This document shows positions 7,244 to 16,081 of a stretch of 64,000 nucleotides of DNA, in pieces (the first letter of the stretch is position 1; the number at the start of each line of letters is the position of its first letter). Position numbers and translations under genes: made by a program. The stretch comes from Pseudomonas sediminis (GTDB lineage: Bacteria; Pseudomonadota; Gammaproteobacteria; Pseudomonadales; Pseudomonadaceae). The notes under the pieces are model-generated. The model saw only the letters and a program-made list of their open reading frames with translations, searched no databases and was not told where the DNA came from. The stretch lies in the NCBI RefSeq assembly GCF_002741105.1, contig NZ_NIQU01000003.1, forward strand, positions 324,607 through 388,606, given 5' to 3'.

Positions 7244-8098
7244 TCAGCCGTTGACCACGCTGCCGCCGTTGACATGCAGCATCTGCCCGGTGACGTAAGA
7301 GGCATCGTTGCTGGCCAGATAAACGAATGCCGGGGCAACCTCTGCAGGTTGTCCAGGGCGCCCCAGCGGTGTGTCGGCGCCGAACTCGGAGACCTTCTCG
7401 GCGCTGAAGGTGGACGGGATCAGCGGCGTCCAGATCGGCCCGGGTGCAACGCCATTGACGCGAATGCCACGCGGCGCCAGGTTGATCGACAGCGAGCGGG
7501 TGAACGAGGTGATCGCGCCCTTGGTCGAGGAATAGTCGAGCAGCATCGGGTTGCCCTTGTAGGCCGTCACCGAACTGGTATTGATGATGCTCGAGCCCGG
7601 CTGCAGATGCTCCAGCGCGACCTTGGTCAGGTGGAACATGGCGAAGATATTGGTGCGGAAGGTTTGCTCCCACTGCGCCTGGTCGAGGGCCTCGAGGTTG
7701 TGTTCGGGATGCTGTTCGCCGGCGTTGTTGATGAGGATGTCGATACGTCCCCACTTGGCGATCACCGCGTCGACCACGCACTGGCAAAAGCCGCCGTCGC
7801 CCACGTCACCAGCAAGGGCGATGGCCTCACCGCCGTGATGTTTCACCTCTTCGAGGGTTTTCTGCGCATCTTCATCCTCGTTCAGGTAAACCAATGCAAC
7901 CTTGGCGCCTTCCAGGGCGTAGTGCACGGCGACAGCGCGGCCAATACCGCTGTCGCCGCCGGTGATGATCGCCACCTTGCCGGTCAGTTTGCCGGCGGCG
8001 CGGTAATCATCGGCAAGGTAGATCGGCTCAGGGCGCATGGCGTGTTCGACACCAGGTTGCCGCTGCTGATGCTGAGGCGGCAGGGACTTGTCGTTCAT
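7244..8098 (-). CDS. SDR family NAD(P)-dependent oxidoreductase (YghA-like)
   Basis: A 284-residue classical short-chain dehydrogenase with an N-terminal extension typical of the YghA/GsiB-type stress subgroup. The nucleotide-binding TGGDSGIG is at residues 46-53 and NNAG near 127-130. The catalytic serine is in INTSSV near 172-177 and YSSTK supplies Tyr and Lys. RGIRVNGVAPGPIWTPLIPS is the usual PG motif. A strong GGAGGAG precedes the ATG. The substrate (an aldehyde or ketone) is unknown. It starts 25 bp after the galU stop in the same direction, so the two may be co-transcribed. Confidence 0.88.
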   Translation of the reverse strand: MNDKSLPPQHQQRQPGVEHAMRPEPIYLADDYRAAGKLTGKVAIITGGDSGIGRAVAVHYALEGAKVALVYLNEDEDAQKTLEEVKHHGGEAIALAGDVGDGGFCQCVVDAVIAKWGRIDILINNAGEQHPEHNLEALDQAQWEQTFRTNIFAMFHLTKVALEHLQPGSSIINTSSVTAYKGNPMLLDYSSTKGAITSFTRSLSINLAPRGIRVNGVAPGPIWTPLIPSTFSAEKVSEFGADTPLGRPGQPAEVAPAFVYLASNDASYVTGQMLHVNGGSVVNG

Positions 8099-8123
8099 CC
8101 TTCACTCCTCCTTTCGCTGGCGT

Positions 8124-8990
8124 TCAGACGGCCTTCAGTTGCGGGCTCGCAGTCATCACCGGATGAGTCTTGTGGCGATTCTCGAAGCAGAAGTTGGTGG
8201 CCTGCACGTAGCCTTCGGCCGACCCACAATCGAAGCGGCGACCCTTGAACTTATAGGCCAGCACACAGCCCTGCTGGGCCTGCTTCATCAGCGCGTCGGT
8301 GATCTGGATTTCGCCGCTCTTGCCCGGCTCGGTCTGCTCGATCAACGAGAAGATATCGGGCGTGAGGATGTAGCGGCCGATGATCGCCAGATTCGACGGC
8401 GCGTCCTCCGGGTTGGGCTTCTCCACCATGCTGTCGATGCGGAAGATATCGTCGCGCAACGCCTCGCCGGCAATCACGCCATAGCGCGAGACTTCGTCCA
8501 TCGGCACCTCCTGGATGGCGACGATGGAGCAGCGGAATTGTTCGTAGAGCTTGACCATCTGGGTCAGCACGCCGTCGCCGTCCAGGTTCAGGCACAGGTC
8601 ATCGGCCAGCACCACGGCAAAAGCCTCGTCACCGATTAACGGGCGACCGGTCAGAATCGCATGGCCCAGGCCCTTCATCTCCACCTGACGGGTGTAGGAG
8701 AAGGTGCATTGATCGATCAGGTGGCGCACACCACTGAGGGATTTTTCCTTACCGGTGTTGGAGATCTCGTGCTCCAGCTCGTAGCTGATATCGAAGTGAT
8801 CCTCCAACGAGCGCTTGCCGCGACCGGTGACGATGGCGATTTCATTCAGCCCGGCCTGCAGTGCTTCTTCGACGCCGTACTGGATCAACGGGGTGTCGAC
8901 CACCGGCAGCATTTCCTTGGGCATCGACTTGGTAGCGGGAAGAAAACGGGTGCCGTAACCGGCCGCGGGAAACAAACATTTCTTGATCAT
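8124..8990 (-). CDS. galU: UTP-glucose-1-phosphate uridylyltransferase, copy 1
   Basis: Makes UDP-glucose from UTP and glucose-1-phosphate for LPS, exopolysaccharide and trehalose. 288 residues with the nucleotidyltransferase signature AAGYGTRFLPATKSMPKEML at residues 9-28, then GVEEAL, VTGRGKR, LADDL (Asp pair near 135) and VEKPNPEDAPSNLAIIGRYI. A second, clearly homologous copy lies 4 kb away at 12076-12915. This copy is 9 residues longer at the C-terminus (HPVMTASPQLKAV). It lacks an obvious Shine-Dalgarno sequence; an inverted repeat ends two bases before the ATG. Confidence 0.93.
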   Translation of the reverse strand: MIKKCLFPAAGYGTRFLPATKSMPKEMLPVVDTPLIQYGVEEALQAGLNEIAIVTGRGKRSLEDHFDISYELEHEISNTGKEKSLSGVRHLIDQCTFSYTRQVEMKGLGHAILTGRPLIGDEAFAVVLADDLCLNLDGDGVLTQMVKLYEQFRCSIVAIQEVPMDEVSRYGVIAGEALRDDIFRIDSMVEKPNPEDAPSNLAIIGRYILTPDIFSLIEQTEPGKSGEIQITDALMKQAQQGCVLAYKFKGRRFDCGSAEGYVQATNFCFENRHKTHPVMTASPQLKAV

Positions 8991-8991
8991 G

Positions 8992-9027
8992 GGTTCTATA
9001 CCAATTGAGTGACTCGGTAATAGAACC
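8992..9027 (-). promoter_or_regulatory. inverted repeat immediately upstream of galU copy 1
   Basis: GGTTCTATACC (8992-9002) and GGTAATAGAACC (9016-9027) pair with one bulged base. The element ends two bases before the galU start, where a ribosome site would normally lie. It could be a protein operator or a 5' UTR hairpin. I see no known consensus. Confidence 0.35.
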
Positions 9028-9159
9028 TGACCCGTTTAGAACCTTTACGGTTCAAGATATTTCAGCAAGCGCCGTTTCGCTGCTGCAATTTTGCGAAGTG
9101 CGGCGCCCCGACCTCAGCACGCAGATGCCGAGGTGCCGCAGCGAACGACAAGCCGCCCT

Positions 9160-9540
9160 CTAGGCGAGATAACGGCTCACTTCGATCAGATTGCCGTCCG
9201 GGTCGCGAAAATACACCGATTCGATTGGCCCGACGGCGCCAGTACGTGCCACCGGCCCCTCCTCTACCGTGACGCCCTGCTCGGCCAGGTGAGCCATTAC
9301 ACGCTCCAGCGGCCACAGGGTGATCAGGCACAGATCGATGGCGCCCGGTGTTGGCTTGATCGCCTTGGGCTCGAACTCTCGCCCGGCCTGATGCAGATTG
9401 AATTTCTGCTGGCCGAATACCAGAGCGCTACGCCCGGCACCGAAGCGCTCGTGACGCATGCCCAGCACACGCTGGTAAAAGTCGACGGTGACGTCGATGT
9501 CCGCCACCGTCAGTACCAGATGGTCCAGTCTCTCGATCAT
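9160..9540 (-). CDS. VOC family protein (glyoxalase/dioxygenase superfamily)
   Basis: A 126-residue vicinal-oxygen-chelate domain protein. Two beta-alpha-beta-beta-beta units are visible, starting at IERLDHLVLTVADIDVTVDF (His ligand at H7) and IDLCLITLWPLERV. FRDPDGNLIEVSRYL near the C-terminus carries the conserved Glu. It resembles the fosfomycin-resistance/virulence-type VOC group, without enough to name a substrate. ATG at 9540 lies three bases past the end of the TRIC channel gene, so it is the last gene of a gor-channel-VOC operon. Confidence 0.82.
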   Translation of the reverse strand: MIERLDHLVLTVADIDVTVDFYQRVLGMRHERFGAGRSALVFGQQKFNLHQAGREFEPKAIKPTPGAIDLCLITLWPLERVMAHLAEQGVTVEEGPVARTGAVGPIESVYFRDPDGNLIEVSRYLA

Positions 9541-9542
9541 GC

Positions 9543-10166
9543 TCAATGCCTGTCCAGAAGATGAAAACGTGGCAACCCGAGGTGCCAGTGGATCGCCGCC
9601 AGGCGCGCTGCCAGCACTACGAACATTGCCGCTGCGGTATCCAGCCAGTGTGGCGTGCCCAGGGCACGCAGACCGATAAAAGTCAGTGCGCCGGCGATGC
9701 AGGCCGTGGCGTAGATTTCCTTCTGGAAGATCAGCGGAATCTCGTTGCACAACACGTCGCGAATCACCCCGCCGACCACACCAGTCATCACCCCCATGAT
9801 CACCGCGGTGCTGATCGGCGTACCGTGTTGCAGCGCCAGTTCAGTGCCATACACGGTAAACACAGCCAGACCAAAGGCGTCGGCGATCAGCAGGCCCTTT
9901 TCGTGAATCGGGCGGGTCATGCGTACCCAGGCCACGGTGCCCAGCGCCGCCAGGGAAGCGACCAGGATGTAGGTGTCATCGCGAATCCAGCTGACCGGAT
10001 GGTTGTCCAGAATCAGATCGCGCAGCGTGCCGCCGCCCAGTGCCGTGACGATGGCCATCACCAGCACGCCGAACAGGTCCATGGACTTGCGCCCGGCCAT
10101 CAGCGCACCGGTGATGGCGAACACCGCTACGCCGAACAGGTCGGCGACATAGAAAAGCTTTTCCAT
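9543..10166 (-). CDS. trimeric intracellular cation channel (TRIC/UPF0126, YicG-like) protein
   Basis: A 207-residue inner-membrane protein with two repeats of the TRIC/UPF0126 domain, seven hydrophobic segments in all. Repeat one has VADLFGVAVFAITGALMAGR near residues 7-26 and TALGGGTLRDLIL near 41-53. Repeat two has LLIADAFGLAVFTVYG near 91-106 and GVVGGVIRDVLCNEIP near 127-142. The paired G-G-x-x-R-D motifs are characteristic. Bacterial homologues conduct monovalent cations; the physiological role is not settled. It starts 7 bp after the gor stop and ends 2 bp before the VOC gene. Confidence 0.85.
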   Translation of the reverse strand: MEKLFYVADLFGVAVFAITGALMAGRKSMDLFGVLVMAIVTALGGGTLRDLILDNHPVSWIRDDTYILVASLAALGTVAWVRMTRPIHEKGLLIADAFGLAVFTVYGTELALQHGTPISTAVIMGVMTGVVGGVIRDVLCNEIPLIFQKEIYATACIAGALTFIGLRALGTPHWLDTAAAMFVVLAARLAAIHWHLGLPRFHLLDRH

Positions 10167-10173
10167 GCTGTCC

Positions 10174-11532
10174 TCAGCGGCTGACCGGCGTACGCAGGGT
10201 GACGAACTCCTCGGCGGCGCTCGGGTGCACGCCGATGGTCTCGTCGAAGATCTGCTTGGTCGCACCGGCCTTCAGCGCGACAGCCAGGCCCTGAACGATC
10301 TCGCCGGCCTCCGGGCCGACCATATGGCAGCCGAGCACACGGTCGCTGTCGGCATCGACCACCAGCTTCATCAGCGTGCGCTCGGGGTTCTCGGTCAGCG
10401 TCAGCTTCATCGGGCGGAAGCGGCTCTCGAAGATCTTCACCTTGTGCCCGTCCTCGATAGCCTGCTCCTCGCTGAGGCCAACGGTGCCGATGTTCGGCAG
10501 GCTGAACACGGCGGTGGGGATCATGCTGTAATCCAGCGGCCGGTACTCATCGGGTTTGAACAGCCGGCGCGCCACGGCCATGCCTTCGGCCAGTGCGACC
10601 GGGGTCAGCTGCACGCGGCCGATCACATCGCCAAGGGCGAGAATCGATTGCGCGGAGGTCTGGAACAGGTCGTCGACCTCGACGTAGCCGCGCTTGTCCA
10701 GTTTCACCTCGACGTTTTCCAGGCCGAGGTTATCGAGCATCGGCCGGCGACCGGTGGCGTAGAACACGCAATCGGCCTCCAGTACGCGACCATCCTTGAG
10801 CGTCGCGGCCAGGCTGCCGTCAGCGTTGCGTTCGATGCTGGCGATGTCGGCGTTGAACTGCAGGTCCAGGCCCTTCTTGCTCAGTTCATCGCGCAGGTGC
10901 TCGCGCACCGCACCATCGAAGCCACGCAGGAACAGGTCACCGCGATACAGCAACGAAGTCTGCGCGCCCAGGCCATGGAAAATCGAGGCGAACTCCACGG
11001 CGATATAACCGCCGCCGACCACCAGTACGCGCTTGGGCAACTGCTTGAGGAAGAAGGCTTCGTTGGAGCTGATGGCGAGTTCGCGACCTGGAATGTCGGG
11101 AATCTGCGGCCAGCCGCCAGTGGCGATCAGAATGCGTTCAGTGCTATGACGCTGGCCGTTCACTTCGACGGTATGCGCATCGACGATACGCGCATGACCT
11201 TCGAACAGACTGACACCACTGTTGGTCAACAGGTTGCGGTAGATGCCATTGAGGCGTTCGATCTCGCGGTTCTTGTTGGCGATCAATGTCGCCCAGTCGA
11301 AATTCGCTTCCCCCAGCGACCAGCCGAAACCGGAGGCCTGCTCGAAGTCATCGGAGAAATGCGCGCCGTACACCAGCAACTTTTTCGGTACGCAACCGAC
11401 ATTGACGCAGGTGCCGCCCAGATAGCGGCTCTCGGCGACCGCAACGCGGGCACCATAACCAGCGGCGAAGCGCGCCGCACGTACGCCGCCGGAACCGGCG
11501 CCGATCACGAACAGGTCGAAGTCGTAACTCAT
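10174..11532 (-). CDS. gor: glutathione-disulfide reductase
   Basis: NADPH-dependent reduction of glutathione disulfide in the cytoplasm. 452 residues. The FAD-binding GAGSGG is at 11-16. The redox-active disulfide is [13 protein letters not shown], with Cys42 and Cys47. The NADPH-binding [12 protein letters not shown] is near 169-180, FYATGRRPM lies near residue 260, and the C-terminal [15 protein letters not shown] supplies the active-site His-Glu pair. It heads an operon with the TRIC channel and VOC genes and is divergent from a second VOC gene at 11605. Confidence 0.95.
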   Translation of the reverse strand: MSYDFDLFVIGAGSGGVRAARFAAGYGARVAVAESRYLGGTCVNVGCVPKKLLVYGAHFSDDFEQASGFGWSLGEANFDWATLIANKNREIERLNGIYRNLLTNSGVSLFEGHARIVDAHTVEVNGQRHSTERILIATGGWPQIPDIPGRELAISSNEAFFLKQLPKRVLVVGGGYIAVEFASIFHGLGAQTSLLYRGDLFLRGFDGAVREHLRDELSKKGLDLQFNADIASIERNADGSLAATLKDGRVLEADCVFYATGRRPMLDNLGLENVEVKLDKRGYVEVDDLFQTSAQSILALGDVIGRVQLTPVALAEGMAVARRLFKPDEYRPLDYSMIPTAVFSLPNIGTVGLSEEQAIEDGHKVKIFESRFRPMKLTLTENPERTLMKLVVDADSDRVLGCHMVGPEAGEIVQGLAVALKAGATKQIFDETIGVHPSAAEEFVTLRTPVSR

Positions 11533-11604
11533 GGGGTATCTCCTTGGCAGACGAGGAGCATACCGTAAAGGCCCGCGCTAAGCTGAACGCCGGAGGTGGA
11601 GAAC

Positions 11605-12027
11605 ATGCGCCCGACCCTGACTCATCTGGCCCTGCACGTCCCCGATCTCGACGCCTGCATCGCCTTCTATCAACGTTTCTGCGCCATGCAGGTGATCCAC
11701 GAGCGCCCCGGCAAGGGCACACGCATCGTCTGGATGGCCGAGCCAGGCAAGGAACACCAGTTCATCTTCGTGATCATGCCGGGTGGGCAAGACCGCAACC
11801 TGGCTGCCAATGACTACAGCCACTTCGGCTTTGCCCTGGGCAGCCGCGCAGAGGTCGATCGCATCGCCGCCATGGCCGAAGACGACGGCTGCCTGATCTG
11901 GGCACCACGCGACGAACCCTATCCGGTTGGCTATTACTGCGGCCTACGCGACCCGGCCGGCAATTACGTCGAGTTCAGCTACGGCCAGCCATTAGGGCCT
12001 GGCTCCGAGGAAATGCCCATCCCCTGA
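11605..12027 (+). CDS. VOC family protein (glyoxalase-like)
   Basis: A 140-residue vicinal-oxygen-chelate protein. LTHLALHVPDLDACIAFYQR carries the first metal-ligand histidine and SHFGFAL starts the second half. GYYCGLRDPAGNYVEFSYGQ near the C-terminus carries the conserved Glu. It may be a lactoylglutathione-lyase-like or dioxygenase-like enzyme; the position beside gor is suggestive only. A GTG nine bases upstream (11596) is in frame, but ATG at 11605 is spaced correctly (eight bases) from GGAGG. A bidirectional terminator follows the stop. Confidence 0.82.
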   Translation: MRPTLTHLALHVPDLDACIAFYQRFCAMQVIHERPGKGTRIVWMAEPGKEHQFIFVIMPGGQDRNLAANDYSHFGFALGSRAEVDRIAAMAEDDGCLIWAPRDEPYPVGYYCGLRDPAGNYVEFSYGQPLGPGSEEMPIP

Positions 12028-12033
12028 TATGCA

Positions 12034-12057
12034 AAACGCCACCCGAGGGTGGCGTTT
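12034..12057. terminator. bidirectional intrinsic terminator
   Basis: Perfect 11-bp arms AAACGCCACCC (12034-12044) and GGGTGGCGTTT (12047-12057) with a 2-base loop. It lies between the convergent VOC and galU copy 2 genes and is flanked by A and T tracts that serve both directions. Confidence 0.8.
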
Positions 12058-12075
12058 CGTTTACCTGAAGGCGTA

Positions 12076-12915
12076 TCAGAACGCCTTGCCGGTCTTGTAC
12101 AGGTTCTCGAAGCAGAAGTTGGTCGCGTCGATGTAACCCTCGGCGCTGCCGCAGTCGAAACGCTGGCCCTTGAACTTGTACGCCATCACGCAACCCTGCT
12201 GGGCCTGGCGCATCAGGGCGTCGGTGATCTGGATCTCACCACCCTTGCCCGGCGGCGTGCTGCGGATCAGGTCGAAGATGTCCGGGGTCAGGATGTAGCG
12301 ACCGATGATCGCCAGGTTCGACGGCGCGTCCTCGGGCTTGGGCTTCTCCACCATGTTGCTGACGCGGTAGATGTCGTCGCGAATCATCTCGCCATCGATC
12401 ACGCCGTATTTGTAGGTTTCGTCCTTCGGCACTTCCTGAATCGCGACGATAGAGCAGCGGAACTGGTTGTACAGCTTGACCATCTGCGCCAGTACGCTAT
12501 CGCCTTCCAGGTTCAGGCACAGGTCGTCGGCCAGCACCACGGCGAACGGCTCGTCACCGATCAGCGGCTGACCGCAGAGGATGGCGTGGCCCAGGCCTTT
12601 CATTTCTACCTGGCGGGTGTAGGAGAAGCTGCACTCGTCGATCAGACGACGGATGCCAACCAGATACTTCTCTTTGTCGGTGCCCTTGATCTGGTGCTCG
12701 AGCTCGTAGCTCACGTCAAAATGGTCTTCCAGCGCGCGCTTGCCGCGACCGGTGACGATGGAGATCTGGCTCAGACCAGCCTCCAGCGCTTCTTCGACGC
12801 CGTACTGAATCAGTGGCTTGTTCACCACCGGAAGCATTTCCTTGGGCATTGCCTTGGTAGCAGGCAGGAAGCGCGTGCCGTAACCGGCAGCGGGGAACAG
12901 GCATTTTTTGATCAT
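12076..12915 (-). CDS. galU: UTP-glucose-1-phosphate uridylyltransferase, copy 2
   Basis: A 279-residue paralogue of the protein at 8124-8990, closely similar along its whole length. It has the same signature AAGYGTRFLPATKAMPKEML at residues 9-28 and GRFDCGSAEGY-type end (QRFDCGSAEGYIDATNFCFE). The C-terminus is the usual length (LYKTGKAF). AGGGAG lies eight bases before the ATG, so it is probably better translated than copy 1. It lies 42 bp downstream of ugd, so the two probably form an operon supplying UDP-glucuronate. This is the likelier housekeeping GalU. Confidence 0.94.
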   Translation of the reverse strand: MIKKCLFPAAGYGTRFLPATKAMPKEMLPVVNKPLIQYGVEEALEAGLSQISIVTGRGKRALEDHFDVSYELEHQIKGTDKEKYLVGIRRLIDECSFSYTRQVEMKGLGHAILCGQPLIGDEPFAVVLADDLCLNLEGDSVLAQMVKLYNQFRCSIVAIQEVPKDETYKYGVIDGEMIRDDIYRVSNMVEKPKPEDAPSNLAIIGRYILTPDIFDLIRSTPPGKGGEIQITDALMRQAQQGCVMAYKFKGQRFDCGSAEGYIDATNFCFENLYKTGKAF

Positions 12916-12957
12916 GGGACTCCCTAATGGGGACGGTTGGAATGCGCGCTCAGTCTA

Positions 12958-14319
12958 TCAAGCCGCGCTAGCCTTACAACTGCCGCTTGCAGGTCGACCG
13001 ATACCTCGATAAAGAAAACCCAGCTCCGCCAACTGATCGGCGTCATAGATATTGCGCCCATCGAACAGCACCGGCATACGCATCGCCCCGCGAATACGCG
13101 GGAAATCCGGCTGACGAAACTGCTTCCACTCCGTCACCAGCACCAACGCATCCGCCCCCGGGGTGACGGCATAGGGCGATTCGCTGAGCACCAACTGCCC
13201 CGCCTCGATGGCCGACGCATAGCGCGCCGCCACAGCTGCCGTGGCAGCAGGGTCGCAAGCCTGCACCTTGGCGCCGGCCGTTAACAGTGCATCGAGCAGC
13301 ACCAAACTGGGTGCCTCGCGCAGATCGTCAGTACCGGGCTTGAATGCCAGCCCCCAGAGCGCGACGACCCGACCCTGCAAACGGCCGTTGAAATGCTCGC
13401 GCAGGGCCTGGAACAGCAGCGTCTTCTGCAGCGCATTGCGCGCTTCGACCGCACGCAGGATGCCCGGCTCGATGCCCTCGTGCTCCGCCGTGCGGATCAG
13501 GGCCTTCACATCCTTGGGAAAGCACGAGCCGCCGTAGCCACAGCCGGCATAGATGAAGTGCGTGCCGATGCGCCGGTCGCTACCGATGCCGCGGCGTACC
13601 TCCTCGATATCCACACCCAGCCGCGCGCAGATGCCCGCCATCTCGTTGATAAAGGAAATCTTGGTCGCCAGAAAGGCATTGGCCGCGTACTTGCTGAACT
13701 CCGCAGCGCGCACGCCCATGCACAACAGGCGGTCGTGATTACGTAGGAACGGTGCATACAACCGGCGCAGCAACTCACGCCCACGCTCGTCGTCACAACC
13801 GACGATCACCCGATCAGGGCGCATGAAGTCCTCGACCGCCGAACCTTCCTTGAGAAACTCCGGATTGCTAGCCACGGTCACCCGCGCCCGTTGCTCCCGA
13901 CGCGCCAGACCGGCGTTGATGCGCTGCGCCACACGCTCGGCAGTGCCCACCGGTACCGTGGATTTGTCCACGATAAGGCACGCATGATCGAGCCGTTCAC
14001 CCAGCTCGTCGGCAACCGCCAGCACATGGCTCAGATCAGCCGAACCGTCCTCGCCACTGGGCGTACCCACCGCAATGAAAATCACCTCGGCGCGGCGGAT
14101 GCCGGCCTTCAACTGCGAAGTGAAACTGAGCTGCCCACCGGCCAGCTGCGCCTTGAGCATCGCCTCCAGGCCAGGCTCATAGATCGGCACCTCACCTCGC
14201 GCAAGCATCGCGACGCGCTGCGGATCTCGCTCGACGCAGACCACCTGATTGCCCATTTCGGCAAAACAGGTGGCCGTCACCAAACCTACGTACCCTGCTC
14301 CAATCACGCATATCTGCAT
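12958..14319 (-). CDS. ugd: UDP-glucose 6-dehydrogenase
   Basis: Oxidises UDP-glucose to UDP-glucuronate with two NAD+, for exopolysaccharide or lipid A modification. 453 residues. The NAD-binding loop VIGAGYVG is at 5-12 and VDKSTVPVGT at 118-127. SNPEFLKEGSAVEDF is at 151-165, the catalytic Cys266 is in GCGYGGSCFPKD, and GLAFKPGTDDLREAPS lies near 326-341. ATG at 14319 begins MQICVIGAGYVG, leaving no room for extra N-terminal sequence. The downstream neighbour is galU copy 2, which makes its substrate. Confidence 0.94.
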   Translation of the reverse strand: MQICVIGAGYVGLVTATCFAEMGNQVVCVERDPQRVAMLARGEVPIYEPGLEAMLKAQLAGGQLSFTSQLKAGIRRAEVIFIAVGTPSGEDGSADLSHVLAVADELGERLDHACLIVDKSTVPVGTAERVAQRINAGLARREQRARVTVASNPEFLKEGSAVEDFMRPDRVIVGCDDERGRELLRRLYAPFLRNHDRLLCMGVRAAEFSKYAANAFLATKISFINEMAGICARLGVDIEEVRRGIGSDRRIGTHFIYAGCGYGGSCFPKDVKALIRTAEHEGIEPGILRAVEARNALQKTLLFQALREHFNGRLQGRVVALWGLAFKPGTDDLREAPSLVLLDALLTAGAKVQACDPAATAAVAARYASAIEAGQLVLSESPYAVTPGADALVLVTEWKQFRQPDFPRIRGAMRMPVLFDGRNIYDADQLAELGFLYRGIGRPASGSCKASAA

Positions 14320-14528
14320 CGCAGCATCCTCCTGGCCTATGCTGCGATTGCAACCAATCGCGGTGGCAGCGATATGACGGAGCGACGAAGGAATGATGAC
14401 AGGCGCCTCCCGCTGTTATCGGCAGGTATTGGCTGATTTGGCTGTATCTTCGGCGTTGCAGGTAAGGAGTACGGCCTGGCCGTGCCAGACGAATAACCGT
14501 TCAAGCTAATTGCCTAAAGGGAACGACC

Positions 14529-14675
14529 ATGCCAAACGAGAAATGCCAGCAACTACGCAAGGAGTTGCTGGCCGGCGCCGAATCCAAGCCAGCGCAGCCC
14601 GCTAACCAACGATATTTCGCAAGCCTGCGCGAAAGTGTACGGCGGACCAGGCAATCACCTGCTCCATCGAGTTGA
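14529..14675 (+). CDS. small hypothetical protein, 48 residues
   Basis: An ORF too short for routine calling: ATG at 14529 with AAAGGGA upstream, stop at 14673-14675. The product is basic and hydrophilic, beginning MPNEKCQQLRKELLAG and ending RRTRQSPAPSS. I recognise no family. The ribosome site, and its place in a 640-bp stretch otherwise holding only the tRNA, favour a real gene, but codon evidence is thin. Confidence 0.35.
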   Translation: MPNEKCQQLRKELLAGAESKPAQPANQRYFASLRESVRRTRQSPAPSS

Positions 14676-14737
14676 AACGAGCGGATGGCTGATTAGCCAT
14701 CTTGCGCCAAGCGGAGAGCGACAAGCCAGAAAGCAAA

Positions 14738-14769
14738 AAGCCCCGAAAGCTTGTTAGCTTTCAGGGCTT
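14738..14769 (-). terminator. terminator of tRNA-Ser
   Basis: AGCCCCGAAAGC pairs with GCTTTCAGGGCT with one mismatch. Read on the minus strand the stem is followed by TTTTTGC. It lies 16 bp past the tRNA 3' end. Confidence 0.75.
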
Positions 14770-14784
14770 CAGGTATTGCGAAAG

Positions 14785-14874
14785 TGGCGGTGAAGAAGAG
14801 ATTCGAACTCTTGATACGGTTTCCCGTATACACACTTTCCAGGCGTGCTCCTTCAACCGCTCGGACACTTCACC
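14785..14874 (-). tRNA. tRNA-Ser (anticodon GGA)
   Basis: A 90-base tRNA including an encoded CCA. The acceptor stem GGTGAAG pairs with CTTCACC, with discriminator G. The anticodon loop reads CTGGAAA with anticodon GGA, decoding TCC and TCT. A long variable arm (ACGGGAAACCGT) is typical of serine tRNAs. The T loop TTCGAAT is intact. A terminator follows. No integrase or attachment-site duplication is seen beside it. Confidence 0.96.
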
Positions 14875-14964
14875 GGATCTCGATTGGCTGTTCAGCCCGT
14901 CGAGGTGCGCTAATGTAGTCGAATGTTTTCCCGATGGCAAATTTTTTTTAAAGGATTCATGCGC

Positions 14965-15183
14965 TTAAGAGCGCAGCGGGTTTTCGTCGTGCTCGTCGCA
15001 CGGCTGCTCGTCGAAGCGAATGTGGCCGAACAACAGAAAACCCAGGGACATGAACAAGCCCAAGCCGAATAGCAGCAGCACGCCGGATGGGCTGCGCAGG
15101 TAGAGGCTTTCGCTGAGCACGACCGAGGCCAGCAGCAGGCCGATCACGGCAAGCATATAAAGGATGGAATACAGGGTGTTCAT
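14965..15183 (-). CDS. small two-segment membrane protein, function unknown
   Basis: A 72-residue protein. Two hydrophobic segments are visible: [17 protein letters not shown] near residues 7-23 and [20 protein letters not shown] near 34-53. An acidic, His-containing soluble tail follows ([15 protein letters not shown]). GGAGGAGCTG precedes the ATG. I recognise no named family. It sits alone between the tRNA and the crotonase gene. Confidence 0.6.
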   Translation of the reverse strand: MNTLYSILYMLAVIGLLLASVVLSESLYLRSPSGVLLLFGLGLFMSLGFLLFGHIRFDEQPCDEHDENPLRS

Positions 15184-15370
15184 GGGGCAGCTCCTCCGGT
15201 TCGCTGCTCACCTTAAGGGCCTGGCTTTGCGTTCGACCAATTGCCATCCGGCATCGCCGCGATAGGTAAAAGCACTGACCAGCCAGTCAGCCGCGGCGCT
15301 TTACCAGAGCGCTGCGGCTGAGTACCTTCTGCCCACATTCGCCCCCAAGGCTCTAACAAGGAAAACCGCC

Positions 15371-16060
15371 ATGAGCGACCTGATCAGCTACCAACTCGAC
15401 GACGGCATCGCCACCCTCACCCTGAGCAATGGCAAGGTCAATGCCATCTCGCCTGACGTGATCGCTGCGTTCAATGCCGCCCTCGACCGCGCCGAGCAGG
15501 ATCGCGCCATCGTCATCATCACCGGTCAGCCGGGCATTCTTTCCGGCGGCTATGACCTGAAGGTGATGACCTCGGGCCCGCAGAATGCAATCAACCTGGT
15601 CGCTGCTGGCTCTACCCTGGCGCGGCGCATGCTCGCTCACCCCTACCCGATCATCGTCGCCTGTGCCGGTCATGCCGTGGCCAAGGGTGCGTTCATCCTG
15701 CTGTCGGCCGACTACCGTATCGGCGTGGAAGGCCCGTTCAATATCGGCCTGAATGAAGTGCAGATCGGCATGACCATGCACCACGTCGGTATCGAGCTGG
15801 CCCGTGATCGTCTGCGCAAGTCTGCGTTCCACCGTTCGGTGATCAATGGCGAGATGTTCGACCCGGCTGGCGCGGTAGATGCCGGCTTCCTTGACAAGGT
15901 GGTGCCGGCCGAACAATTGCAGGCTACCGCTCAGGCGGTGGCGCAGCAGATGAAGAAGATCAACATGACCGCGCACAAGAACACCAAGCTGAAGGTGCGC
16001 AAGGCGCTACTGGAAACCCTCGATGCCGCCATCGAGATGGACAAGCAGCATCTGCTGTAA
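15371..16060 (+). CDS. crotonase/enoyl-CoA hydratase family protein
   Basis: A 229-residue member of the crotonase superfamily, on the short side (usual 250-270). The oxyanion-hole regions are GILSGGYDLKVM near residues 56-67 and CAGHAVAKGAFILLSADYRI near 98-117. The common Glu pair of hydratases is not obvious; NEVQIGMTMHHVGIELARDR occupies that area. It may be a hydratase, isomerase or hydrolase acting on a CoA thioester. CAAGGA precedes the ATG and a strong terminator follows, so it is monocistronic. Confidence 0.82.
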   Translation: MSDLISYQLDDGIATLTLSNGKVNAISPDVIAAFNAALDRAEQDRAIVIITGQPGILSGGYDLKVMTSGPQNAINLVAAGSTLARRMLAHPYPIIVACAGHAVAKGAFILLSADYRIGVEGPFNIGLNEVQIGMTMHHVGIELARDRLRKSAFHRSVINGEMFDPAGAVDAGFLDKVVPAEQLQATAQAVAQQMKKINMTAHKNTKLKVRKALLETLDAAIEMDKQHLL

Positions 16061-16081
16061 GCACTCGGCAGCCCATAAATG

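Noticed and set aside
6904..7338. N-terminal extension of the hemerythrin frame
   Set aside because: It would run across the terminator and the KGG gene in another frame; the standard hemerythrin start at 6903 has a ribosome site.
14785..14874. tRNA-Ser as an integration site
   Set aside because: No integrase gene, no duplicated tRNA 3' end and no change in gene character beside it within the window.
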